In this document: positions 26,005-37,731 of the stretch, piece by piece
How positions within the stretch are numbered: position 1 is the first letter of the stretch
Layout: each line of letters begins with the position of its first letter
NCBI GenBank assembly: GCA_025403435.1
Contig: JAJQZP010000045.1
Location: 124,001-188,000 of the forward strand
Source: Artocarpus heterophyllus
Lineage: Eukaryota; Streptophyta; Magnoliopsida; Rosales; Moraceae
Reading direction: 5' to 3'
DNA length: 64,000 nucleotides
Position numbers and translations under genes: made by a program
The notes under the pieces: generated by a model
Told to the model about the DNA's origin: nothing
The model's database searches: none
The model's input: the letters and a program-made list of their open reading frames with translations, nothing else

Positions 26005-29000
26005 TGTAACGACCGAGAAAAATCTAAAAATTAATAAACGTGATTAATTAAGGATTTTTTCAAAATTACTTGGTTAAGTACTTGAAATGTTATGATAGTG
26101 CATTAAAATAGTTATTTTTAATGTGTTAAATTAAAAGTTTATGATTAATTAATTTCTTATATGAGCTATAGTGGTGGCAATTATAAGACTCTCAATTTAA
26201 AAGATTTAAATTAAGATTATGTGATTAAAGTAGAATTTTTCAACTTACCATGATTATGTGGAAATTCTTGTATGATATTAGTTCAGCAAGAGTACAGTTA
26301 TGTGTACATGAATTTTAAGTTTACGGATCAAGAATTTCATCAAACCGACCACGATACAGTACAGGCATCAAAGACTAGCAATGGTGCCTATATATATAAA
26401 TACTTGAAAATTTAGAAAAAAGAAGACGAGAAAATCTCACAAAAAAATCTGAACTCTTTCTCTACTTTTTCTCTTTATATTTTCTCTCTCCTCTAACCCG
26501 GTCAAGATTTCGACGTCCGTTTTCGACACCTCCCGCACCAATGGAAAGCTCTCGACGAGCTGAGTCCAACAAGATGCCGTGCCGCCCAAAAAGCCGCCGG
26601 AGGAAGCCGCACATGCCGCCCAAAGTGGCGGAGAAACCCAAACTTTTCGACGAGATATCTTTGTCGTCTGACGTCCATTCGACGTGATTCTTGTTCCTAC
26701 ACAACCACCGTGATGAGAGGAACAAAACCCACCCTTGGTGGCAGCTCAACAACCGTCGGATTGCTTCGCCCGTCTATCGCCACCGTGCACCGCCACACCA
26801 AGATGGAACTCTGCCTTGCCAGAGGAGGTGACCGACACCACCCCTCCCAATGGATTCAGAGGATCAATGGGAATAAAACCCCTCAATCAATTGCACCGAA
26901 GGAGCCCGTTTCGTCGGAGAACGGCCAACGCCGCAGGGGGCCACCTCGAGTTCTTCAATTTCGTCAGTTTTGATGGCGTTGAGGGGCTACAATGAAGGGG
27001 AAACATTCAGAGGAGGATGGGTAGCAAAAGCCCTCAGCCAATTTTGGGTTTTCACCGCCGGAGAATCAAGATCAGAATCTCCATTTTGGCCGCCGACATT
27101 GAGCTCCAACCTGCTATGTTAGAGGTAGAATTAGGCAAAATTGACATTGCCATTGGATTCAGAAAGGTCAAATTATCGGGGGTAGGCCCGAGCCCAGCCA
27201 CCAATGGAGCTCGATTGACGCTGGTCAACGTCGGTCAACGGTCGGTCAATGTTGGTCAACGGTCGGTCAACGGTGACAACAGTGACTTTGGATTTTTGTG
27301 ATCCGGACCTCCGATCGAAGATTCGAGATTGCCTCTCGACTCGTTTCAACACTCTAAACATGATAGTGACCTCTGTTTGAGCTAATTCTACTCTGGTGAA
27401 AATCATTTGGTATCAACTGCACGTAAATCGAGACGATTCAAACTGTAGTAACGGAGTCCAGAATGACGTTTCCAGTAATGTATGATCTCTAGAAAGCATT
27501 CCTAGCCATTCATGGTTGCTCGAGGAGCACTGTAAAGGATGCTTCACATACTGTAGATACAGCGAGGTACAACTAGATCCGCGTGGCTTGGAGTCCGAGT
27601 AAGTAGGAATCTTGCCTACAGTATGAATAGTTTTAAAATAAGATATTTTAAATGTGTTCATAAAAAGTTATGAAATGTATGATCAGTGATTGTTACACTG
27701 TTTTATGTTAGAATGGGTATTATGTTATGATTTATTATGATATGTTATGTCATGATATGATATGTTACTATGATGTTATGATTAATGTGTGATGAATCCA
27801 ATAGGTTTTAGAATAAAAGTTATGATTTGTAAAATGTTTTTGCGTTTTATGTTGGATTTGTTATGCAATTGGTTTTACAATACAAGCTATGAATTGCAAG
27901 TGCATTGCATATGATGTGATTGCATTTGATATGCTCATTAAAGTTAATAAGAAGGTAACATAAAGATAAAAAGAAAGTGTCATACCAACCTACTTGTTGT
28001 GAGGTAATGAAAGTAAAGTTAAAGTTTGACCTCTTAGATGTGAGGTACATGACCTCGAAGTTCGATGGTCTCAAGTCTTTCACAAGGGAAGCATCATGTT
28101 TATGATCTCATGATTAATGATGTTGGCACGAACACTAAAGCAAAATAAGAAAAGTTAAAGTAAGATACGGAAAGATAAGGAAAGCTATGGAACAAAAATA
28201 AGAGTTAAAGTAAAGAATGAATGATTATAGGATGTTCATAATTAAGCATAAAACGAGTTGATAAGATAACATAAAATGTTCATGCATATTTTTATTAAAA
28301 TGATTTTTAATTATATTTTGTGAGACTGATTTTCTACTTACTGAGCGAAAGCTCATTTAAATATGTTCATGCTGTAGGTAAGAAAACCTATCAACGACGT
28401 TTGTTGGACGGTGGTAAGCGGTGGACGAACGCTAGAGATGGGTAGGGATACCACTATGGTATATTTTCGTTGCTGAAAGAAAAATGTTATTTTTTCACTA
28501 TTTGATATAGTACTTTCAAAGTTCAAGAAAGTTGAAGTTAAGAAAAGTTTTCAAAGTTTAAGTTATATTTTATGAAATGTTTTATCCAATTATAAAGTTA
28601 AGTTTTAAGCTATGTTTCAGTAAATATTTCTTATTAAGTTTTAAGAAACGAGTCAAAAAGGGTTTTAAAGGCATTGGTTGAGCGAGGTCTCAACTTGAAA
28701 TGTGACAATAGTCGCAACAATTTTTAAGTATGTTTTAAGGAATGTTTTAAAGGAAGTAATTCTTAAAAAATTATCTTCACGTCTATAAGAAAAGTTTTAA
28801 GGATATTTTATTATTATATGTTTCAAGAGATTAATGTTATGAGGTATGCAAGGCAAGTTTTTACGAATTATGGATACGTTAAACCGTAATGATTATTATG
28901 TGATTTTTTTCATGTTTGATAAATTAATGTTAATATGTTAGTTTACGAAATTATGTTTTGAGAAATGATTGATATTTCTTTCAAGATTATATATTACGAA

Positions 29001-29348
29001 TTCTTTATTATCAAGAATTCATTTGAAATAATTATGTTTAAGGTACTTTTGCATTTTGTTAATGCATCATGTTTTACAGTTTAAGTTATAGGTTTTATGA
29101 TGCATTTGTTATGTAATAAGTTTTAAAGAGAACAAGTTATGACTGGCAATGTGTTTGCAAATGTTATACAAGTTATTTTTAAAATATGCTTTCATTTATT
29201 ATGCATAAAGATATAAAGATTAAGTAAATGTTTGCAATGCATTTGAAAGGAAAATTTTTATTTCGTAATTTTCAGTACTTAATGTTAAAGTATATTGAAA
29301 TTACAATTATGTTCAAGTTAAGCGACGGCCACGTTGGTGGGTCATCCA
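26005..29348 (+). repeat. 3' LTR of the nested element
   Basis: Direct copy of 20651-23969. It has an expanded ggtcaacggtc cluster at 27222-27283 that the other copy lacks, and an extra tatgatatg unit near 27740. Its last bases are altered from gtcgttaca to gtcatcca. Confidence 0.9.
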
Positions 29349-29353
29349 CATGG

Positions 29354-29500
29354 CCTCATCTCAGCCCTTGGATAGAGAACTGACCTTCCTCTTAGATCGT
29401 GACACTTGTCACCTACCACTTGACACCACCTGATGGGACACATGGGTCACAGGTCAAAGCTACCTAATACCCGGTCCAAGTTAAAAAAAGACCCTGCTAA
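29354..29500 (+). repeat. 5' LTR of the Tat element, right piece
   Basis: Continues the LTR after the nested insertion. It matches 38010-38130: gagaactgac, tgacac, cttgacacc, cctgatgggacac and tgggtcac. Homology fades near 29490, before the TATA box that the 3' LTR has at 38141. The LTR end and the primer site of this copy therefore seem deleted or unrecognisable. Confidence 0.8.
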
Positions 29501-29619
29501 CGACCCCGTCCGGCTAGGTCCCGATTAGGTGGCCAGGGTAGCAAAGGTAGAGCAGCCTCGCCTGTAAAAGACCCAATTCGCGAATTGATTGTCGTAGTGT
29601 GCCTTCTTTTACACAACAG

Positions 29620-30980
29620 ATGGCGCAACAACAACAGCAAGCACAACAACTACCCCCTTTCCTTCCGTTGGCCTAGGAAGACAGGGTAGATGGTCGAGCA
29701 GGGCAGAGAAAGGGCTCTCACAATGAGGAAGATTCTGAGCAAGTGAAGCCCTAGGACTCAAAAAGTGTTTCTCAGAGCAACCGACTAGTCCGAGACGGTT
29801 GGCTCGGGCCTCAAGATGGCCGCGACGGCTCCCCATCAGGTTCTCAGGCCTCAGTTTTTGATAGGCTTGAGGATTGGGAGGCTTGCCTCCCCCGAGACAG
29901 ACCAGAGGCTAGAGACAATGTGAGGGTAGAGGGCAGCACCCCGTACAATATGGAGTTACCCAACGATACCAATAGCCGACAACTTCGAGACTTACAACAG
30001 CATATTGATTAGATCTAGAACAGTTGCTATGGGTTGGATGAAGGTGGTATGTCGGACCCACTCTTCACCAATGCTATCATGAGAGCCTAATGCTGAACAA
30101 GTTTAAGGTGCCATAGATCACGGCTTATGATGGAACAACCAATGCAGAGAAGCACCTTGAGCTTTATAGGGGCCAAACGATGTTCCAAAATGCCAGCGAT
30201 GCAGCCATGTGTAAGGCGTTCTTATTAACCTTGACTGGCTTGGCTTGACAATGTTTTTGTTGCATAGAGCCGAGCACTATGAGCTCTTTTCGACAGCTGT
30301 TTGATGCCTTTTCAATAGCCTTCGCCCCATCCCGAAAAAGAAGGAAAGAAAAATGACTCACCTTTACGCCGCCAAGTAAGCAGATAGAGATGTACAAGAT
30401 TATATCAATTGCTTTATCCGAGCAACACTGGAGGTAAGGCATACAAAAGACGAGACACTTAAGCATACTTTTTCTATGGGGTTAAGGGACAAGGGCTTGC
30501 TCTGGTCGCTCGTCCTTGAGCAGCCTGACACCTTCTCTCAAATGTTTTCGAATGCCTAATGGAATGTAGACACGGTCGATTACATGAAAAGTCACCACGA
30601 TGGAGAGGGCAATAACAAGAAAGGCTAGAAATATAAGGGTCCACCTAAACAGGGAAAGCTCGACTAGAGCAAAAAGCCCAAGACTGACAAATCAAAAGTC
30701 CTGACCGAGAAATTTCAAAGCTACATACCTCTAGTTGTCACCATTAATGAAGTGCTCAACTAGGTCAGTGACTGCAATTTGCTAGTAAACTGATATCCGT
30801 TGAAGGGAACCGAGCAAAGCAAGATGAGATTAAATATTGCAACTTTCATAAAGACATCAAACATAACATTCGAGACTACATCCAATTGAAAGACTAGCTC
30901 GAAAAGCTCATCCGAGACGGGCACCTTCGAAAGCTCTTCGAGCGTGTCATCACCCTGGGCAATAATGCTAAAAAGAATGA
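29620..30980 (+). pseudogene. Tat gag (broken)
   Basis: A start at 29620 reads MAQQQQQAQQLPPFLPLA and then a stop, a typical Q-rich Tat gag beginning. The capsid (retrotransposon gag) region at about 30104-30600 shows ITAYDG, LELYRGQTMFQNASDAAMCK, AFLLTLTG, FRQLFDAF and an E-rich-to-basic tail. 30838-30960 reads YCNFHKDIKHN, LEKLIRDGHLRKLFE, the conserved gag-protease junction block of this lineage. More than ten stops and shifts break it. Confidence 0.82.
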
Positions 30981-31264
30981 CCAGCTAGCCCAAGAAGGCT
31001 AGTCGAAAACACAGAACACTAGTGGTGGGAACGCCCTAGACCCATCAAACATCTTCCATACGAGGTGGGCTGATTACCAGGGACACTACAAGTGGTCGGT
31101 AGTCCTATGCTTGGGAGGCCTGAGGAGTTAATGAATATGTTCGAGCACATTAACAAAATATGTCGATAAGAGGATGTTCCAATAACCTTCATGGAAAAAG
31201 GAGGTGGATAGGCTAATCCATTCGTACAACGATGCCTTGGTATGTGAACTTCAAATCGCAAACA

Positions 31265-31350
31265 ACATAGTTTGGTGCCGTTGATCGACAATGGTAGCTA
31301 GGTCGACATTTTGTTTAAACAAGTCTTTGACAAACTGAAGATTAGAAATG
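31265..31350 (+). pseudogene. Tat aspartic protease remnant
   Basis: The sequence reads VPLIDNGS, a stop, then VDILFKQVFDKLKI, which fits the LIDxGSSxDILF active-site region of Tat proteases. A TAG replaces one of the serines. Confidence 0.7.
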
Positions 31351-31879
31351 TTGTGCTCATCCTGATCTAAACCCCCTGTACTGCTTCTCGAGGGAGTGTG
31401 TCTGAGTTGTGGGTAAGATCTGTCTATCGGTCACCTTCAACAAAGATCGTGCTTAAGTCACACATCTCGTCAAATTCCTTATAGTCGATAAGTGATCCTA
31501 GCACAACATTATCATAGGGGGGCGACCCTTAATTCCCTTAAGGTTGTGGTCTCTACCTGCCACTTGGCCATAAAGTTTCCAATCGAGAACAGAGTTGGCA
31601 TGATAAGGTCGAGACAAAAGGACTCTAGGGATTGCTATGTCAAAGCCATGAAAAAAGGAGCAACTCGGTGGCTAAACATCTTGGCCATTTATAAGGTTGA
31701 CGAGGTAGAATTTCCAACCGAAGAGGAGCCAAAATTAAAGTTTGACCTCGACCTATGGCTCCTAGAGGAGGAAGTATGGGCAACACCCGTAGAAGACCTG
31801 ATACTATACCATTTGGACCTTGAACACCCCAACCGAATGGTCATGCTCGGGTCTCAGTTAAAGCCTGGGATATAGGCGG

Positions 31880-32830
31880 ATCTAGAAAAGTTTCTCATGG
31901 AATATCAGGACTTGTTCGCCTTGTCCAATGAAGACATGCCCGGGATTGACCTAAGCAACATTAGCCACCACCTAAATATTAATTCTAGGCACAAACCGGT
32001 CATCTAGAAGAGAAGAGCCTTCAATTCAAAGAAGTACATTGCCATCAACAAGGAAGTTCAAAAGCTGTTGAAGGGCGAGTTTATCTAAGAAGTCACGTAT
32101 TTGGAGTGGCTAGTTAATGTAGTCTTAGTAAAAAAGGCCAATGGGAAATGACAGGTCTACATTGACTTTACGAACCTAAACAAAGCTTGACTAAAAGACT
32201 ACTTCCCCTAGAGACTGTTTCCCCTTACCTCGGATTAACTAGTTGGTGGATGCAACCGCCAACCATGAACTGTTGAGTTCTATGGATGCTTATTTAGGAT
32301 ACAATCAAATTAAGATGGCCAAGGAAGATCAAGTCAACACCCTATTCGCCACCGACCAAGGACTATTCTACTATGTCATTATGCCATTTAGGTTAACGAA
32401 TGCCGGAGCCACTTATCAACGCCTTATGAACAAGATCTTTGCTCAACAGAAGACCACGAGGTGTATGTCGACGACATGCTTATAAAATCTATTTAAGTAG
32501 TTGATCACATCGCTGACCGATGAGACAACTTCGCATTTGGAGTAGATTTGGAGTGGAGTCAAGCAAGGTCCTCTAAGAATACAAGATGAAGCTCAATCCA
32601 GCCAAGCATGCATTTGGAGTGGAGTCAAGCAAGTTCCTTAAATTTATAGCCAACCACCTGGGCATTGAGGTCAATTCGGCCAAGGCCCGAGTTGTTGTGG
32701 CCATTCATTCTCCCCATACAATCAAAGAAGTCTAGAAGCTAACTGGAATGATCGCCGCTTTGTCCAGATTTATCTCCCAGTCCATCGACAAGCGCCAACC
32801 TTTTTTCCAAGCACTCAAGGGGAGATATGA
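31880..32830 (+). pseudogene. Tat reverse transcriptase (broken)
   Basis: Recognisable blocks in order: LSSMDAYLGYNQIKM (32270-32315), LFATDQGLFYYVIMPF, LTNAGATYQRLMNK, then after a frame change EVYVDDMLIKS with the YxDD catalytic motif at about 32463-32480. 32550-32800 gives the connection region, HLGIEVNSAKA and LTGMIAALSRFIS. A partial duplication of gcatttggagt-type sequence occurs at 32533-32635. Stops and shifts make it inactive. Confidence 0.85.
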
Positions 32831-32879
32831 ATAGAGTAGAGAGTGTGAAGAAGTGCTTCAAAGCCTTAAGAAACACCTA

Positions 32880-33250
32880 GCCATACTCCCGCTCCTATCT
32901 AAACTTCTGCCAAGAAAGATACACTACACGTGCCTGGCGGTATCCGAGAAGGCGGTTAGCTCGGTCCTCGTATGAAAAGAAGGAGGCATCCAGAAACCGA
33001 TCTACCACACCAACAAAGCATTCCAAGGCGTTGAGGAAAGGTACCCGTTGTTAGAGAAATTAGCCTTAGCTCTCGTTACCTCTACATGTAAGCTCTAGTC
33101 ATACTACTAAGGGCACACCATCCAAATCCTGACCAAGTACCACTTATGTCAATTCCTCTAAAATCTAGAAAATTCTACTCGGATGGCCAAGTGGTCAGTT
33201 GAGCTTAGAGAATTTGATGTACAATATGTGCCTCAGATAACCATTAAAGC
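32880..33250 (+). pseudogene. Tat first RNase H domain (broken)
   Basis: Follows the RT. CLAVSEKAV and SSVLV fit the start of the RT-linked RNase H of gypsy elements, and the later segment ends MAKWSVELREFDVQYVPQ, the usual end of that domain. Confidence 0.75.
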
Positions 33251-33710
33251 GCAAGCCTTGGCTAATTGTATAACTAAATTCATAGACATTGGCCAGGCCA
33301 CCCTTTTGACTAAGAAAATCCATGTGGAAGATTTTAATCTAGACAACAATAGCACGAACAGACCCATGCCTGAATTGAAACTATTAGTAGATAGATCCTC
33401 AAGCATAAATGGGTATGGCGTTGGTCTCATCCTCATCAGCCTGGATGGCTACAAGACTAGCTACATACTCCAATTTGATTTCAAGGTCTCTAACAATAAG
33501 GCCGAGTATGAAGCCTTGATAGTTAGTCTCAAGGTTACAGAGGAGCTTGGGGTAGACCGTATTCGCATTCATAGCGACTCCATGCTTATGGTCCAACAAT
33601 TAACTAGTGGATCCAAGCCTGAAATGAATGTATGGCTGCTTATCTATGCCAAGCCAAGGCTCTACTTGAAGATTTCAAGAGCTTTTCATTCAATCAGATT
33701 CCTCGAGTAG
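33183..33710 (+). pseudogene. Archaeal-type second RNase H (aRNH) of the Tat element
   Basis: This is an open stretch of 175 codons. It begins with the end of the first RNase H (WSVELREFDVQYVPQ, KAQALANCITKF). The second RNase H follows at about 33375: LLVDRSSSINGYGVGLIL, the SNNKAEYEALIVSLKV block, then LGVDRIRIHSDSMLMVQQL. The D, E and D of the RNase H active site are all visible. A second, archaeal-like RNase H after the first is diagnostic of Tat elements. It is the best preserved coding piece here, but has no start codon of its own and ends in a stop. Confidence 0.85.
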
Positions 33711-33939
33711 AGAACGCAAAGGCCAACACACTTGCTTGACTAGGCTCATGTCTAAAAGACAGTAACCTAGCATCAGTCAATCGAGAGGCTTACTTAGTTG
33801 AGCATCAGGAAAGAATTAGTGGGTGACGCCACTGACTAAATAAGAACATGGATGAACTAGGTCATCTGATACCTAGCCATAGTTGAGCAGCCCGGTGACC
33901 AAGAAGAGGCCTGGCGTGTTCGTAAGAGCTCAGCCTGGT

Positions 33940-34110
33940 ATTCAATGAACAAAGGCAGGCTATATCGATGCAGCTACACCATGCCCTACTAGAGGCTTGT
34001 CAGACCACAAGAAGCTCAATACCTCATGGAAGAAATTGATAGTGGGCTATGCAGTAATCACGCAGGCGGGCGCTCATTGTCCCTAAAGTGCCTTCGTACA
34101 AAATTTCTTA
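33940..34110 (+). pseudogene. Integrase zinc-binding region, integrase core missing
   Basis: It reads MNKGRLYRCSYTMPY, then EAQYLMEEIDSGLCSNHAGG and RSLSLKCLR, the N-terminal zinc-binding (H2C2) region of Tat integrase. After about 34140 no DDE core (no transposase-fold D, D or E blocks) can be read before the 3' region begins. The core, about 1 kb, is deleted. Confidence 0.75.
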
Positions 34111-34859
34111 CATTGAAGGAAATGTGCTTGCCTATCAATGAAATGCCAAGTACTTAAAGAAGTTCTACTGCTGACATAGGAGCCAAATCACATTTTTTGA
34201 ATTCTGGCTTGATATTCTTTTTGTAATAAACTGTAAAGATTTGCCGACTAGGGTAGAATACAAATGTAAAAAAAACAATGAAAATATAAATTCAAGAATT
34301 TTTCCAGGTAAAATATGGGCCGAGAAGACGATGTAGATCAAGCTCGGCCTACATTTTCTTAACTCCAAACCTTGGAGAAGGCTAATTAACTCCCTACATG
34401 TGGGCGTTTTAACTCCCAACTAGGGGCTGGTTGGTATAAATCACGATCATAAATGTACTTGAAACACCAATTCACTAGTCTAATTACACTATGGACTATT
34501 CGACCCCGGTTATACAGAGCACAGGTTAGAACTTGAGGAACAAAAATCTTAACCATGAATAGACATGTAGAAATCCTAAAGGAATCAACAACTCTGAGGG
34601 GGGCTATAAGGGTATTATTGCACCACCATACCCAAAAACCTAGCAAAACACGCTTCTACTTAACAATTAAAAGATATACATGCAAAAAAATAACAAATGA
34701 ATAAATTAAGATTAATCTGAGCAACATAAACTTAGAAAATTTTGAATATTATTACATAAATGAGTCTAGGAGAGATACAATAACCAGTCACTTCCTATAC
34801 CCAAGCACAAATAAACAAAAAGAAAAAAAAAGATGAGAATTGGAACCACAAACTCTAAG

Positions 34860-37350
34860 GATGGGCATTGCCCTTGATCTCCTTAGTGTCCAAATCAACG
34901 ATGGCCTAGCTAGTGCCCTACTTTTGCCTGTCACCGTCCTACTCGACTGGAGCTAAAGTCTTCAAATCCTTACCCCCTTTTCCTCCTTGGGGTCGACCAC
35001 AAATGACTAGTCTATAGTAGTAGCCTTGAGATGCTTTGCCAAAAGGTAGCCTTGTAAATCCTTCATCCCAATATAATAATTGTCAGTGAATTCACTAAAA
35101 TGCTTGAAATCCTCCACCACCTAGGTTAGTCTGCTCGGTAGCTCCTCTTGATAATATCTTTCGTGCTCCTCTTTTACTGCTCGGGCTGTCTCTTTTGCCC
35201 CGAGGAGGTCTGCCTGAGTTCTTCAGGCATCCTCTCGAGGTCGACCTACCTCTACCCTAGCCACCTCCAAGTCGGCCTTAACATGAGTCAACTTGCCGGT
35301 ACATTCCTCTAGCCTCTTCTCAGCCTCGTTCTTTTCCTCGTTGGCATTTTTAGCCGTGTCTCGTTCAATGTTGGCCTGGTACTTGGCCCTGAGGTTGGCT
35401 AGCTTCAAGGTCGTATAGGCTTGCAAAGTAAGAAAGTTAGTACAATTGAAAGTGCTAAGTTAATTCAAGCTTGAAATTCCAAACTGAACTCACCTAAATG
35501 ATCTGCCGGAAGGCCATGTCATAGCACTCTTGGTAGGATACGTGCTAGATAAAGACAAAGTAATCTTCCAAGGGCATGACATCCCTAAGTCACTTGATGA
35601 TAGAGGGGCTCATGGGGCGATGCCTCCTTGGTTGCCCGGGCGGAGGGACTACCACTGGAAAAGGAGGGGTAGAGCATCTTAGCTCATCGAGGTCCCTTGA
35701 GGCACCTGTTCTAGAGGCAAGGTGTTGGGGGCGATGACTTCGAGCTGCTAGGCTTGCTCAGTTCTTTTTCTTTTGGACCCGATGACACCCTTACCCTTAC
35801 CCTAGCGGTGAAACTTTGCCATGTACTAGAGCCTCTCCTCCCTAGAAAGTTGGCGGGTCGACATGCCTACAAAACAAAAAGCAAAGTTAAAAGAAGCTCG
35901 AGAAAATAACCATTAAAAAAAAGAGAAAGAAAGGTCTTTATGCTAAACCTTTGATTTGGAGCTGGCCTGGCGAGAAGAATAGCCTGATCACATCCCCGAG
36001 GTCTTCATCAACGGTGGGTGGCCCTATGCTGAGGAAGCCACCAAAAGAGTCCTTGGAGCTGAATAATGATATCTCCCTTGCCCGTCGCCCGAGTTGGAAG
36101 GAACTCAACCTAGGGACGTTGACGACATTGCACCTCACTACTATCACTTACTCAGCCACCCGAGCAAGTGGAACGTGGTCTCAACGGGGGTTGGTCGAAC
36201 TAGACACCGTGAACTAACCATAGTTGGCTAGGCTGGTTTGGCTTAACAAAAAGGTTTGTTGCAAAATAGCCTCAGGCTTCACCACCAGATCCTCGACAGT
36301 AACAATGAGTGCCTGCGGTGCCCACGGGCATTTCGACCATAAGTGCCCTACTTAAATCTTGTGGCCACAGCCTGATCAGTAGGAACTACCTCCTCGAGCC
36401 AGGATAGCCATGTTCCCCTGGCGTAGAGCTACTCAAAATTCTATAGTTTGTCCGAGTCTGGGTTGCTGAAAATGAAGTCTTTTGTGAACCTAGTGAAGTA
36501 GTACCATCTGACCTGTTAGGGAAGTTTCTACATCTTGAACATTTGCTTAAATGCATTCCATGGCATCTCGGTTGCATGGACGTACATAAACGGCATGTAC
36601 ATTCTGATCAGGGAGTGATAGCAGTTCGGATTTAGTTGAGCACGGCACACGTTTGGATCTTTAAAGGCCCAGCAAGAAGGGATGAAGTGGAAAGAGGAGT
36701 CTTGCTCAGAAAAACTCTATGTATAGTGTGATGCATCCCTTTGGTGTTTTCACAAGAACATCTCCAGTTGTAGGCAAAATCAGTCAAAGTCGTTGGGGAT
36801 CACATATTCCTAACAAAGGGTCTCCAGCAAAGCTTGTGTCATTGTCGATGTGTAGTCTATTGTCGAAGTCTGATTGGGTTGGCGCACCCAGTAGGCCACT
36901 TCATCTTGAACTCTAGTGTCCAAAGCTGACGGCACCTCATCCTTGTCTTCGGCATTGTTGCCTCCTTGGACTGGTTGCTTCTCTTAGGCAACATCTTCCT
37001 CGATGGTTACTTCTCCCACCATGTAGGCCCTAGTCATTGCGTTTGGCCAAAGAAGCTCGGCCCACTCACGGTGGTCGTTATGGGACCATGCTTTCAATCA
37101 GTTACCAAAGATGTATCGCGGTGGCCGTCTTGATGTAAGGGTCTTGGCCCCCTACATGGCCTGATAGGGATAATGCCTTCAAGAAGATCTAGAAATTCCC
37201 TCTCGGGGGCTATCCTTGCCCCAAACTGAGGATCTGAGCCAATTAAGTTGCTCCTTCTAGCTAGGCTACTCTCCCTATCCTCAGACTCTGCTCGGTCGAT
37301 CTCAATACCCTTATCCGACTAGTAAACATTTAATGACTAATTCTGGGAAT
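34860..37350 (-). pseudogene. Antisense ORF region of the Tat element (transposase_28-like, coiled coil)
   Basis: On the minus strand between pol and the 3' LTR there is a decayed coding trail. 36600-36380 gives a block with CYHSLIRMYMPFMYVHATE then a W-rich RWYYFTRF segment, resembling the plant putative gypsy-type transposon family (transposase_28). 36147-35938 is open, with RLSSFQLGRRAREISLF. 35426-35223 is a strongly heptad-like, charged coiled coil (LANLRAKYQANIER, EEKNEAEKRLEECTGKL). It is followed by a tail with FKHFSEFTDNYYIGMKDLQG. Such antisense ORFs are known from Tat elements; their role is unknown. Stops separate the blocks, so this copy is not functional. Family naming is from memory of motif style. 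Confidence 0.6.
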
Positions 37351-37511
37351 CACTTAAGTCACTTATGTTCGTGTTTGGAATTATCTGCTCGGGATTGATT
37401 GGTTGGATCAGGAAAACTCCTAAAGATCACTTGCTTTCCTACTCGATAGCTAAATGCAAAAAATTCAAAAACTCGAATGCAATATGTGCTGATGGGAGTA
37501 GAAGTTGACTC

Positions 37512-37524
37512 ATATTTATAGATG
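37512..37524 (-). promoter_or_regulatory. Candidate antisense TATA box
   Basis: The minus strand reads ctataaatatgag, a good plant TATA box. It lies upstream of the antisense reading region, about 210 bp inside the 3' LTR border, and could drive the antisense transcript (inference). Confidence 0.5.
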
Positions 37525-37716
37525 AAGGTCGGATGCAAAAATTGAAGAGATGCAATGATTATCCCTGTTAAGGAAATGACCAATCACAGGCTGACATGTG
37601 TCAACCAAGCTTAACCAATTGACCCCTCAAATTTTGGAGTCCCAAAGATGAATCTGAAGACCATCTTTAGCCGAGCAACCTCAGGCATAGTACACCCAGG
37701 CCGAGCATCGACTAGG

Positions 37717-37731
37717 TGCATGGGGGGCTAA
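37717..37731 (+). other. Polypurine tract of the Tat element
   Basis: gcatggggggctaa immediately precedes the TGTTGGGGG start of the 3' LTR. Confidence 0.75.

Larger units (their letters stand above)
20651..29348 (+). mobile_element. Nested non-autonomous LTR retrotransposon with 3.3-kb LTRs (LARD-like)
   Basis: Direct LTR copies at 20651-23969 and 26005-29348 flank a 2.0-kb interior. The LTR starts TGTAACGAC and ends GTCGTTACA (the 3' copy end is mutated to gtcatcca). The site CACGG before (20646-20650) and CATGG after (29349-29353) form a 5-bp duplication with one change. A tRNA-Met-type primer site follows the 5' LTR and a purine-rich tract precedes the 3' LTR. No gag, protease, RT or integrase motif can be read in the interior on either strand. 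Termini and LTR layout are gypsy, Tekay/Del-like. It would have needed enzymes from a related autonomous element. Confidence 0.9.
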
